A stretch of 64,000 nt of DNA, from NCBI RefSeq assembly GCF_028769735.1, contig NC_088173.1:62466421-62530420 (forward strand), read 5' to 3'. Positions 34,353 to 47,294 of this stretch are shown here, piece after piece; the stretch's first letter is position 1; each line of letters opens with the position of its first letter. The position numbers and the translations under genes are program-made. The notes below the pieces were generated by a model. The model was given only the letters and a program-made list of their open reading frames with translations, had not been told where the DNA came from and searched no databases. This DNA is from Zonotrichia leucophrys gambelii (lineage: Eukaryota > Chordata > Aves > Passeriformes > Passerellidae).

Positions 34353-37300
34353 GTGAAACAGATTAAAGTAGTTATTTTTGTCTTTTCCTTCTTGGACATA
34401 TGAATTCCAGGAAAACAAATAATATTTTATATTTATGAAAAAATTATATGCAATGAAAGGACTTAAAGGAATGTGTCAAAAAATGTGCACTTTTGGACTG
34501 TGGAACAGCATGACATGCTATCCACAACATTTCATAAAGTTCTTTGGCTTTTTTAGCAACTTTAGTTTGAAGAGGATATTAATTCTGCAGAATAATTTGT
34601 TACTTCTCCGTCATGACACACCACTCTATTCAATTGGTCATTTTTATTTTTGTTCAAATTAAATTAAATGTGAAACAAATATTTGCTCTTTTCTTTCTGA
34701 AGTCCTGATTAAGACCAAACACATAATGATCACAGTCATATGATATTATTGTTATATGTTACACAGAAAACGCACACTATAACAATATCTTAAAACTATA
34801 TATCAGCTTTGAGGTCTGTGTGTCTTTCTCAACTGATTTTATTTCAGTGCCACTGTGATACTAAAGCATACATGAACTTCCATTTCCTTTCACCTCACAC
34901 CCTTGTTTTCATAGAAGCTGAAAACAGGATTCATAGGGCAGACCCCTCCCCAGAACCTGTGTGTTTCATACCAGTGTACATCTATGCTTGGAGAATGACA
35001 TTGAGAAAAAGTATTTCAATATCCAAATTATTGCCTGTGATTTCTCCCTTTTGTAATTCATGCCATCTAGACAGTTTAAGTTCAAATTTGTCAGAAACGT
35101 GGAAGCACATAAGTCCCCCCAGATATTCAATACACTGCAAGTGTTATGGCCTCAGTGATGTAGAGGAATTGTGCACAGAAAGACACACAGAGGATCCCAA
35201 CAAGTAGAGCAACATGAGTAATATAGGAAACTCAATATCCAGAAGGCTTCTGTCTATTTGTGGAGTCAAAATCCTTCCTAACTCATCTTAACATTCTTTG
35301 GTGGTGCAACTCAAACAATGGGCTCAGGTATAGACAATAAACTATGAATACATTTTACTTGTATCTCTCCCAGGTTCTAGTCATGAGACCTGTATAATTC
35401 ACATTTTATAAAGGTCTTACAAATCCTACTGGTACAACAGACTGAAGAATTACTGCACTATCACTGCCATAGGCAGCTACAGCTTGCTGCCTAGCAGAGC
35501 TAGAGCAGATCACCAGTTTCCTACCTAGCAGATCTAAATAAAAATTAATAAAGTTGTATAAAATTAATTATCCAGCAGATTTTATTAACAGTAAAAAAAG
35601 GAATTTGGATCTTTCAAGACTAAAACTTGGTTGCAAAATGGTCACAAGTGGCTATTTCTAAGAAAGACGCTTCAGCTAAGATCACCTGAGGCTGCAGTCT
35701 GATGAAAGCAAGAAGAGATGCCAGACATTTCTTAAGTGAAACTTTGTACTGCACTTTCTTACTGTGTGTCTGCCTCTAATAAAGATGACATCCTGAAACC
35801 TCATTAGAAGATATAACAATACGTGTTGGAGCAATATAAGAAATTTGAAGTAGCTGACAATAGTAAGACACTAACTTCTGATATCTAATGGAGCCAAAAC
35901 AATGACAGAATAATTAATAATCTGAATGTAATACCTAGCATATGTCACTTTGGGAGTGAACCCTGAAGTTTGATATTGTTGTGGATTCCACTGGATTTTA
36001 GTTATTTCTAGCAAGAGGGAACTGTTGGAGAGTGTAATCTAAAAGAAAATAAGGAACAACATAATAAAATTTTTACTGGTTTATTTACAAATATATTGCT
36101 GATGATTTCTATGGCATCACCTGAAAAAAATTATTGCAGTGTATTTCTTTCTAATGTATATGAAATTAATTTTCCCACTTTGATAAATTGATAAATGCTA
36201 TTTATCAAAATCACAGAATTTTCCTATGGCCAAATGTTAAGTATTCTTCTGCTACAAAAAATACTTATACAGCTTTTTCAATTTCATTTAAAATATAAAG
36301 GAATATTATGTGAAAAAAAATTATACAAGACAGAAATAGGTGTTTTCTGCCTTGGCCTCTATTTCTTTCAAATTTTGTGCAAGAAAAGGTTTTATTTCTT
36401 CTTGGAAATTACTTGTCTTAGAAATTACTTTTGTTTGAACAGAAGAACTGTGAAGTTCCTCCAAAATCTATCTCTCTATAAGGAGCTCCCAAAACTACTT
36501 CCTCAGGCCATGAAGCAAGACTGTGAGTAACACTGAAGTCTGCAACAAGGCCAATTATTAAAGTTTTGTTTTCACAGAGGAAATAAATATTACAAGATAT
36601 TCAGATTCATTGTCATGTGAGTTCACATTGGTTAAATCTTCTAAAACTATTAACTTTTGTTAGCTGTTCTAAGTAACATCTCAATGTGGTTTTGCATAAG
36701 CATCTTGGTTACTATACAGCAAAGTATGACATTGAAAAGAGGACTAATCATAAAAATAACCTACAGATAGAAAGTGAGAGGGATTTGGTCTTTAACAGTT
36801 GCAGAAAGAGGATCAGAATTGCTGGCTGTCCACAGCACTTTTCTAGATTAAATTTTTTGCCTGCAATAGCTTTTATAACATAAGACTGATGGTAGCAGTC
36901 GCTATTTACTTCATTGCTAGCCTAATGGTGTGTTATCAAGATTTTTCTCCCTTTTTGAAAATACAAGGGAAATCAAATTAAGCAAGTCTAATGTAGATGG
37001 TGAATTTTTTTTTTTTAATTTTATTTTCTACAGAAACACTATGAACTCTGGACATTTATATCCTGTTGAAAATATATGGGTCATAGTTTTAGGGAGATCT
37101 GTACTCAAATACCTCTTCTTTCAGGCTCAGAAGACCCATGTCCAATAAAGTTATTTCTCAAATAAGTGGGGAAAAGGATTGCATTTTATGTGTGATAGAA
37201 ACATATATTCAGAAATAATTTTTTTTGTAAACAAGACTAATTCCTTATCTTTTGTCCTAAATTCTCAGAAATTGAATAACTCTAGAAAACAGTTTAAATA

Positions 37301-37591
37301 TTAATTTATGAAAATAATCAGTCTAACAGTATTCCAGAACAGTTTTCTATACTTGTTGAGAAAATAAATAATAGTAAATAAGAAAGCTTTTTAAATGGAA
37401 CAAGCCCAGAACTATATCTGTAGATTTAAAGAGATTTAAAGCAACAAACAAAAATGCAAAAGTTTCACATATGGGACATTTTACAATATGATATTAATCT
37501 GAGTAATTTGTCTTATGCTGCCACTTATGTGTATTTTTATGTAGGCCTTTGTCTCTACTAAATTCAAACTCATGATATCAGTTTCAACTAT
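34353..37591. other. Gene-free AT-rich stretch
   Basis: Includes a 132-codon open frame at 34809-35207 and a 111-codon one at 36195-36530. Neither shows a domain, a signal peptide or convincing codon bias, so I do not call them genes. No transposon recognised. Confidence 0.45.
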
Positions 37592-37629
37592 TCATAATAT
37601 TTATCAGAGCCTTATGATAAATATTATGA
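37592..37629. repeat. Perfect 15-bp hairpin with 8-base loop
   Basis: 37592-37606 is the exact reverse complement of 37615-37629, with the loop GAGCCTTA. The arms are AT-rich (one end reads TCATAATATTTATCA). It is the longest perfect short-loop inverted repeat I found in the window. The stem is too short for a typical pre-miRNA unless the flanks also pair. Confidence 0.9.
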
Positions 37630-39419
37630 TGGATTATGATAGAAATTAATAATTTCATACAAATAATTCCTCCATAGAGGAAAAAGATAAAATACAGTAA
37701 ATTTATAGATGCATTCTCATGTTTATTTTTTTACTTTCAGTCGTACCTGGAAGAACAAAAAACCCAACTTTTAAATTGCTGTTGCTCTCATGCCTGATCT
37801 TGGGATGAGGACCATCCATGATAATAATTAAGTGTCAAAGTAGACCAAGAAATATGTTTAAGGAAGGAAAAGGTGTTTAAGAAAGAAACTGAGGAGGGCT
37901 TTATTCACTTGAAGAAGTTACTATTATTGCTGATACTCAGAGGATCAGTAACTGCCTTTACCATTCTGATTTAATCTCATGGCCCTCCTTCTTCCACCAT
38001 ATGAGTTGGTGCTTCTTAGAACAATCTATTAGGTAAATGAAAGTGGAAGAAATTAGTGTGCTGTATGTGGGAGTAACCCATCACACTGGCATGTCATCTT
38101 GTGTTCGCCTTACAACAATTCCCTTTTGCAAGGTTTGCAGTCTCCCGTACCCACAGATTCAGACATTGGATTCAGTCTTATACAGCAATTCAATTTTTTA
38201 TTATATTTTGTAGTTGCTCTGTTTCAATTCAAATTAAGTCTTGAGTGATTCTGGGATATTTGAATTTCTTTACTGTCCTGGCTAGCAATAACACCAGAAG
38301 AGGTCAACCTCATTAGCAAGAGAGTAATTCAGCTTTTCATGACATTAATACATTCAACAAAACATTGCTCCTGTACAGCCACATTGCCATGGGCTCTGAT
38401 TGTCATGTCCTATAAATTAAAATTGGGTTCCCAGTCTCTGGATTCATGAATTAATAGAAAATTAAAAGAAAAAAAAAGAAAACTTAACAGAAAGTGACAG
38501 AAGATTAAAATTTTTGTTTGTTTTGGACTTTATATTAATAAAACTTTATTTTTTAAGGCTTTTATTTACTGTTTATTGCCTTCTACTGGCTTTCTGATTA
38601 AAAACCCCTATGTTATTTCTTTTGATTTTATAAAAATAATGAAAATGGTATTAGTACTTATTCTAGTAATTTCTTTTTATGGAAGAAAGAGCACTTAAAC
38701 ATAATGTTTGAATAATTGAAATCTTCCTGTGGGTTAGAAGAAGAATGAACCGTTTTAAAGTAAGGTGATGATTTAAAGGATAATTCAGGAGAACAGCTGG
38801 ATTAAATACCTGTGGAAAAGAGTTTAAACTGGATTCTGTCTTGTTCATTTCTTCTCTACAGTTTATATTTTCAACAAATAAAAAGGGATGGCTATAAAGA
38901 TGATGAAATAAGCTGACTATATACAAAGGATATGGCTCCTATTTCCTAATTATGTCCATTTCCTTAATTTTGAAGTAAATTAATATTTCTACAGGGCAGC
39001 AGCTGAAAAGCACACAACTTGTACTGGTGGAATAGACAGGGGCCAGTATTTGCCAGCTGGGTTGAAGGAGCTGAAGAAATCAGTTCATAAACCAAGCCAT
39101 GCCTTTCACTGCCCTGTCTGAGCTTATTAACCTTTATTTTGAGAAACTCCATCAGACGTGCAAAATACACAAAAGACATGGAAGCATAAAGTATTGGATA
39201 GTGTTTTTCATTATGGCAGCTTTTCCTGATATTTAGAATACTGGTAGGTAAAATTTCACTAACATCTTCAAATTAATACAAGAAGCATATTTGCTTGTAT
39301 AAAACCCAGTATCTGACCTTTTGTTTTCTTCACATAATGAATGCTCCCAGCATGGTGCATAGGCAGTAATAATCTTCTGGAAGTTTTAGCTATATCTCCA
39401 GGGAATTAAGAGGCTATTC
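37630..39419. other. Gene-free AT-rich stretch
   Basis: No gene or transposon recognised. A stretch near 38270-38460 has balanced composition and several homeodomain-type cores (CATTAG, TAATTC, TTAATA), but conservation cannot be judged here. Confidence 0.45.
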
Positions 39420-39436
39420 ATTTATTTATTTATTTA
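39420..39436. repeat. (ATTT)n microsatellite
   Basis: Four units of ATTT. Confidence 0.85.
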
Positions 39437-39589
39437 AGTAAATTATTTAGCATGAGGTATTTGCATGAGGTTCTTATACTATCATATTGTTTGACTTATA
39501 CTGTTTGTCGCTTATGATTTGCAAGGAGAAAATAGATTTTTTTTTCCATTTTCATTGTGTATTTGTTAATACATTTCAAAAAGTATTAT

Positions 39590-39800
39590 GCTAATTATAA
39601 CAGTGTGCTTCACATTTAGCATCTGAATTGCTCATTTTCAAGTTGTTTTTTTTTAAATTGTAATCTGTTAATTACTTGTTTAATGGAGTGTGTAATTACC
39701 TACTTTAAGTTAGAAAACTGCTTCCATTTCAAAGCAAGAAGCCCTTTCTAGAAATGAAAGTATGTAAATGCATTCCTTGCAGATATAGTATATAACACTT
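39590..39800. other. Candidate non-coding regulatory stretch
   Basis: Two TAATTAC homeodomain-type cores lie 24 bp apart (39669-39675 and 39693-39699). They are followed by CATTCCTTGCAG and an octamer-like ATGTAAATGC around 39760. The clustering is suggestive of an enhancer-like conserved element, but in AT-rich DNA such words also occur by chance. No direct evidence of function. Confidence 0.2.
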
Positions 39801-42542
39801 TTGCTTCAATAATTGTTTCATTTGTGTTTGAAAATAAATTGTTTCCTACCCTCTGTCTGTAGTAATTATTGACAGTGTGTTCCAGGGGATTGTCCTAACA
39901 TAAGAAAGAAGCATTTATGAATACGTGGAGGATTAATATTGAATAATGTATTATTTTAACTAAAAATTAGAAATAAATAATTTTCTGATCCTAAGAGATT
40001 AGCTGTCATAAAAAGAGAGAAAAAGGCAAATTTGCCATTATTTAAGCATTAATTTTTTTCAAACCCAAACTTAGATTGAGTCTTAGTTTCTAAACTAATA
40101 GTTAAATATTTGAACAAAAAGTAATTCAGAAGTTAAAAGTTATTTTGAAATAAAAATTAGAATGGTTGTGTAAGCATTCCATTACACTTGATACTTGCTT
40201 AACTGCCACCTGGCTTTGGACGAACCAGTCATCTTCTAAAGGCGCATCTAATTTTTCTTTGATTTTTTTTTTTTTTTGAATCTTTAAAAATGCTGAATTC
40301 TGTCACTGCTGAGAGAGAAGTCACTCAATTGAAGGGCCAAAATTTGTTATTCCTTCCATTCACTTCATTTCCAGAGTTGTGCACCTACTGCCAGCCTTAG
40401 AATATCCTGTGAATTATGGTTAGTAATCATTCATCACCTCAGTGCTCACTATTTTGGTCACTTGGAGCACTCATCAGAGAATTGATAGATTCAGTATGAA
40501 GACATTGAAATTTAAAATTTTTTGGACATTGCTGAAAAAATTTCCACTATGTGGGAAAAATCTATGGTGATTTTTTTTCAGTCTTTCCCACTATTTTTTT
40601 TTTCATTCTATAGTAAAGAATTATTTGAAGTAAAGTAATACAGGTAGCTAAAGCTTACAGACTCGCTATATAAAAATCCAGAAAGCAGATTAAATTTCTT
40701 CTCATATAACTGCATCTAAGAAAAATTTTAAAGGACTAATGGACCCCATGTCACCCTTCCTCAATGAAATGATATGATGACTATTTCATGAAACCTTCCT
40801 CCCATTATTGGATCTTCTATTCAAAATACAACAGTCCAGTAAGGTAGAGCAGTTATTCTCTTCAACTCACTGGAATTCTTCACTGCATAATAGGAGATAT
40901 TTAACCAGTTTTTCAAAATTTCTTATTTTTTAATTTGCTTCCTGAAATAGTTATTTATATTCTGCTGAATTACTTATTAAATCCTTATGAATCTTTATTG
41001 CTGGTAGAAGAAAAATTCTACAGTGGAAAAAGATAAGAGAAACATTCCTTTTCTATTTGTATTCATTAATTTAGGTGACTCCCTGCTGAAGATTCAAATT
41101 TTTTGGTTTTGTGTCTTATACCTATATGCTTAAATTTCCACATATATGGAGAAAATATAAATCTATGATTCTCCTAGCCCTCAGAGAAACAGCTAAATTC
41201 TCTTTAAGAATGAATGCACTCCAGACTCAAATACAATTTTGCACACGGGAAACATTTGTGTATAAATTTAAAGAGCCAAGAAATGTACCCAGAAAAAAAA
41301 TATCATCCCTGGATCAGTAAGTCAAACTTCAGTGTAATGCCGAAAATTATCTATTGTTCACCATTTCTGGATAAAAGCTGGTCACTGCATTTTGCCTTAT
41401 CTTTGCCTCAGAAAATGGAACACATAAGTTACTTGCTCTTCAAACTATTAAGTAAAATAAAGAATTAATATATGAAAATCTGTATTTATTTTTCCTGTGA
41501 TATGTGTTGTAAACTGTCTCATAAAAGCCAAAATACCTCAATCGGGGCAATTGGCAAAGCTTTTGGGGTAAAACAGTTTAGTTCAGAATATCTTCTCAAG
41601 CATATTGTATTTATAACTGAAGAAAATGTGTACTACATGTGTCAGAACTAGGCTTCACTATAAGCTATTTTTTAAAAGTGCAGTGTTTTTATAGTTTGTC
41701 TTAATTATATACATCCCTGCTACTATTTTGTTCAATTTTGTGTCTATTATCTTACCACAGGCACAGATAAAAATGAATTAATGCTTTTTGGTTCTGCTGA
41801 AGTTATTGAGAACATTTGGGTATTTTTTATTTAAGTCAAAATCTTACCTATGTAAATATTTATGATCTTTTGTCTCTCTATTTTTAGGGGGGTTTTTTGG
41901 TAGGCTGTTGTGTTCCTTTGTTTCAGGTTTTGTTTAAACTTAGTTTTTTATGAGTTTTCTTCCCGTTAAAATTATTATGTTTAAGCCTCAATGTCATGTT
42001 TCTTTCCCAGTGAAAGAAGGTTTGAGAAATAAAGTTCAGAGCTTAGTATGAAAACCTGTTTTCTAAATTTGCACAAAATTATGAAGAATGCTGAGTTTGA
42101 AAGGTTGAATGAGGCCAAGTGCAATCCTTCTGTTTTGGTGGTAGCAATATATAAGGGCTGAGATAGTTTGTTTGCAAAATTATCTTCTAAACACATAATT
42201 GAAAGAAACTACCAGATAAATGACTCAGACTTTCACACTGAAGTCCTTTATTCCAGTCCTGTTAAATTTACAAATGAGTGAGTTTGGTGGTCTCTGTCTC
42301 ACTCTCTGTGAACATCTGTCTGTGTCACTAAGCTGTTCATGTGGTTTAGCATGATTGGCAGCTCTGTCCAGAAGGGATTCCCAGTATGACAGCTTGAGCA
42401 CTGCAGATCGGGCTGAAGGTGCATTGAAGGTGTGTGGAACTCACGAGTGATTTATCAGCACTTCGATGTGCTGCATAAAATCAAAATCACAAACATGGAA
42501 ACCTCCAGGAAGATACCTTTTGCTATAGGTGACCATACTTTC
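39801..42542. other. Gene-free AT-rich stretch
   Basis: A 15-base T run lies at 40263-40277. From 42235 to 42480 the sequence is richer in GC, with AATAAAGGACT on the minus strand (42253-42243), which could be the R region of an old LTR, but nothing else supports that. No gene recognised. Confidence 0.45.
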
Positions 42543-42562
42543 TTTTTTTTTTTTTTTTTTTT
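42543..42562. repeat. 20-base T run
   Basis: An uninterrupted T20, the longest homopolymer noticed in the window. Confidence 0.95.
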
Positions 42563-45500
42563 GCAAGGACAAACATTTTAGAAAGAATATCTGAGGAAAG
42601 GTTGATGTTAGAATGTTAATTAATCCCCCAATCAATTTCTGCATATTTTATAAATCCCTAGATTTGTTTGAAGCAATTTGTCTGTGTGGGTATTTTTGTT
42701 GTGAACCGTACAACCCAGTCTCCTGTTCTGAATGTTCTTTTGCAGCAGGAATCATTCTTTTTTAATTCTTAAAAATTTTACCATGATCCAAATTTAAATT
42801 AACTACAAAGGAGATAAAAAGAAAGTAAATGTAAACTTCAGTAGAAAAGTTATTATCAAGATATTAAATATCTGTCGAAAGAAAATGAATATGCACAAAT
42901 TGTCAAGTGAAGACCTGATATTTTCTTTTTTTCATTCTTTTTTCCAGGAGAAGAAAGCAACCAAGTCTTTGGGGATTTCGCTCTTTTTTTTGGCATTCAG
43001 AAAGATGAATGTTACCCTATATAACTAACCAAGTTACCTGGCAAAAACAGTATAACAATAAAGCTATATTAAAACAACTCTACTTTCAAGTACATGCACC
43101 ATAACCACTTTTCTCTTTATATTTCATCCTTCTTGCAAGAGACAGTTTTTTGACCTGTTATATTTTAAAATAACTATTACTTCATAACAATGGCAATTCT
43201 GCTGGTCATTTACACTCTGCCATTTTCATAAAAATTTGTTCCCTAGTGCTGATAAAGCTTTGAGTGATTTATATTACAAACCTCTTGGTCAATCTGTCAT
43301 TCTTTATTGTACAAATAAGCTTTTAAATAATATTTGCAAACATTATGTTTTTTGTGCCAGCTAAATAACAGAATATAAAAAAATTTTTTTTAGCATCCTC
43401 ATGGACCTAGGGAGCATATAGTAATGAGTTTTGCAAAACCACTTAAGTGAATTAAGAGCTTAACTTCTGCTGACCTTCAAAATACCACACATATTTATGA
43501 TGCATTACATTCTAATATGTTATAGAACATTGATCTCTTTTTTAAAATATTTTAAAATAAAGAATATTTTTCTCAACTGCTTTTCTGAACTAGGATTATA
43601 AGTTGATTTATTGCTGTAACCACTTGTGGACAGAGAGAAGAACAAAAGTTTTGCAATTTTATCTTCAAAAATATTTAAATTATTTTTAAAGTTCTTATTT
43701 CTAGAAAGCTTTAAAACTCATAAAACCAAGAATACATCAAAATCAACATAAACACTTTAATTTCACTAGAAGAGTTTCCACTTCATGAATTTTTTATTCC
43801 ATTTGCTTTCTCATTAAAGGGATGTTGTGGTTTTCTCTTGCATTTACTCAATTTTGTATTTTTTTAAACAACTGCTAGTGACCAGAGATGTAGCTATTCC
43901 CACTTTCTATCAAATTAGATTTAACTTTTTTATATTAAAAATGCAAAAATGTAATAATTTGATGCTCATCCAGAAAATATAATCATATATTTATCCTCTT
44001 GTTCTAAGGACTCCTAAAACAGTTTTAATTCAAGGAGGTTTGCCACTTTATTTTAAATCTTCCAAAGTAAAATTAGTTGCTACAGTGAGATTTAAAAAGG
44101 ACAGGACTCTTGGTATTTTTTATCTATTTATAAACTTTTGAGTTTTCTGGGTCCTGACATAAAATTTGAGAAATTCCTTGTTATTTTGATGCACTGATAA
44201 ATAATTTTACAATGTATTCTTATTACAAAATTCCTTAAAACTCTATAAAATATATCTTCTGACATTTGCTATGTGATGGCAAGCCATCTCCAGTCTCTTA
44301 CATTCTCTGATTTGTGCCTGAATTTCTGAATAGCACTATAAAAATATTAAATTGAAGTAGGCTGATCTTTGCCACCCACCTTTCATTATTTGCCTCCTGA
44401 AAGACCAGATTAAAACAGAAGACCATACTTTCTGATCTTTCTTTATGGTAGAAGAATTAAACAGAACAAGTGAAAGGATTTGTATGACCACTATGTAAGA
44501 ATAAAAGAAATACTTTTTTCTTTATGTTAGTTTTCCCAGCCTCCCAGAAGCAAAGCTACCAGAACAACAAAGAATAGACCTTTTATAAAAAAGCTGCTAA
44601 AAAAAACAGGAACTATTTCTACTATGCACCTAGTTGTAAAATTTAATTCTTGTATATGTGTTATTAATAAATGAGTTTGGATTTGTCTTTTTTTTAAAAT
44701 TTTCTTTCTCTTTCATTGGAAGAGAGTAGGCTTATTACAGAAAAACCTCTAAAACTTCCATTCTAGAACAACCTACAGTGACAGGCAGAGGTAAATAGCT
44801 CTGAAAAAGGTCATAAGAGAAGAGAATGCCATGAAGAAAATGTAAGGAATAGACAGCAGAGTGTTGAATAAGATGATAAAACCAAAGGCTGGTGAAGCAC
44901 CCTTGGTGAGATGTTAAGGTCGACATTTTTGAAGTGTGTGCTAAAGCTTGAAAATTGATATGGAGGTCTACAGGTAGCAAGTGTACACAGTCACAGACCC
45001 TTTGACATATTCCAAATAACTTTTTGGCCAATGACTAAATTGTGGCTGGTTTGAACTAATGAGGATAGAGAGCAGTTATATCTTTATTTTCTTTAAATAT
45101 TGTATACATCCCTATGTGTTGATTTTTTTACTTCTCATAAATGAACTAAATTAACAAAACTCATAAGACAGATCAGGAAAAGAAAAATGTATAAAGAAAC
45201 TGCAGAAAACTAAAATTATTGCCATGGTAATAAGCTCTTTGGTACTGTCAGAACTATGGTACAGAGGCCTCCTTTTTTGAGAGTTGTGCAAAGAAATTGG
45301 AAAGAAACTAATTAAAAGCATGTATTTGTAATGTGAATAAAACACTATAGAGTCAAGGTCTCAGCAACTAGATTATCTCTTGCTTTTTGTTTAATTCAAT
45401 AACTAGTTTTTAATTAATTCATTGCTATTGTTTTTGAATCTCCCTTTGTGTTTGAAAGAAGTTTTTTGCCTTTTTATGCAATTGGATGTATTCCATTATT

Positions 45501-46216
45501 CTAACCTTTTTTTAAAATTCATTTTATGTTGCAACAGGTATTTTCTTTTCGTCTTTTTGTTATCTGTATAATGATTAATGCTTTTCTCTTTATTTTACTC
45601 CAGTATGCTTTTGTATCGTACACAAAACATATCATTGAGATTTAGTGAGGGAGAATGCAAAATGAGTTATTTATGAACTAAGCTACCCTCATCATATCTT
45701 TGGATACAAAAAAAAGGGACCATTAATGGAGCACAACAATAGAAAGAATTTACAGTTTCTTTAATCTCAGTCCTGTAAAGCAAAGCTGCAGATGTAACAG
45801 AGGAAATTTTCCAAAATAGTTTGGAAATCTATTTCTTTTAAGACCATGAATCTAAAGACATTTATGTTTTCACATAATTTCAAGGTACTTTTCAATATTC
45901 TTTTTTGAATTTAATGTGAATGTTATTGCATTTCTTTAAAAGACTTACTACACTTTATTTCCTGAAGAATCAAATCCTTATTTCTATTTCTTTTTTCATA
46001 GCTAGGAAATGGATGGCACATACAGCATTTGCATAAATACTATAGAGTTGGTGTCCTCTCATGCAAAAGAATTTGCATACTCACCAAGGTATCTATTTTT
46101 ACCATAACATTCTTCAATAAAATTCTTTGAAAATATATCCCTGAAAATAAAGTTATTTTGCCATTAGAGTTAAAAAATATTGGGTTTTAATTAGACTCAG
46201 AATGCAATAGAGATTG
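42563..46216. other. Gene-free AT-rich stretch
   Basis: An 18-bp AT palindrome (four T, four A, TA, four T, four A) lies at 43540-43557. Two octamer words ATTTGCAT lie at 46027-46034 and 46071-46078. The 98-codon minus-strand frame at 45031-44735 has no domain. No transposon recognised. Confidence 0.45.
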
Positions 46217-46255
46217 CTACAGATTCTACAGAATTCTACAGATTCCTACAGAACC
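46217..46255. repeat. Short 10-bp tandem repeat
   Basis: Four imperfect units beginning CTACAGA (CTACAGATT, CTACAGAATT, CTACAGATTC, CTACAGAACC) stand in a row. Confidence 0.85.
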
Positions 46256-47275
46256 TTCCTGCTATTATAGTGCATGCAGGCAAATTACCCAAAATCAAAT
46301 AATTTAAATGTGGATTTTTTATTGTAACTGCTGAACAAAGATGCCATCCTGTTGTAACTTTACTTGATTTCTTAGATTACTGAAGTATAACCAGAAGCTT
46401 CAAACACAAGTTCTGCATAACAATTTACCTAGTTTAAGCATTCCCAGAAGCTTGTGAAGTTCGCGGACAGAAATAATACTGAGTAATCAGAAAAGGTCAA
46501 GATCTTCTTAAATACATACTATTAAGAGGATATTCTATGGCATCATAGTTTATATCCAAATATGTTTAATATCAGAGACCATAAGGGCAATAGAGGTCCT
46601 ATAAATTCATGTGTACTCGTGGTAAACACTGTAAACTTTGCAGGGCATTGAAATGACATTATTTTTACTTACTTACAGAAGCAGAAACATTTATTACAGG
46701 GTGATCTCTTTATCTGTGCTTCATCCCTGATTATCTCATGCCTGTACTTCTCTATGCCACCTCCTCCATCTCCACTTCTCAAGTCCTCTGCTACTGTACC
46801 ATGTCTGCATTTGTCTTCTGCATTGTGTTAGAGTTGAAATATTTCATTCCACACAGAATAACTGCTTCTTAGCCTCTATAAAACCATGCTTGCACCACAT
46901 AAAAATAAACAAAAGGAAAAATATTTAGCCATAAATACCTGGCCAAATAAAGCAATTGTTTTCACAGTGTAACAAATTTTTAAGTTCGAGTAAAGTTCAG
47001 ACAGACCGAGTCTGACAAGCCTCAGTAGTGATGTTCAGCAATATCTGTAAAAAGCTTGTGGCCTGTTAACAGCCATGGCAATACTATTGTTGTGCTTGCA
47101 AACACTTACTCATATACGGCACATCCCCATTGCTATTCAAACCACTCCAGCAAAAACTAGTGTGCTAGTTTTACTTTGAAGCACTACGCTTTTTTTCAGG
47201 TCTTTTATATTCACAAAGTGCTGCATATGCCAAATTTTCTTAATCTATAAATGTGTTTTATTTCTTTTACAAATA
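46256..47275. other. Gene-free AT-rich stretch
   Basis: A pyrimidine-rich part lies at about 46700-46830. No gene, RNA or transposon recognised. Confidence 0.5.
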
Positions 47276-47294
47276 TATTATTATTATTATTATC
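47276..47294. repeat. (ATT)n microsatellite
   Basis: About six ATT units. Confidence 0.9.

Noticed and set aside
34809..35207. 132-codon plus-strand open frame
   Set aside because: No recognisable domain, signal peptide or flanking splice pattern. Length is compatible with chance in 64 kb of six-frame sequence.
36195..36530. 111-codon plus-strand open frame
   Set aside because: Composition is Leu/Phe/Lys-rich as expected from AT-rich DNA, with no domain.
42235..42480. Possible old LTR from a minus-strand AATAAA and higher GC
   Set aside because: No borders, TATA box or homology to the other LTRs could be shown.
43540..43557. 18-bp perfect AT palindrome
   Set aside because: It consists only of short T and A runs, which arise easily in AT-rich DNA.
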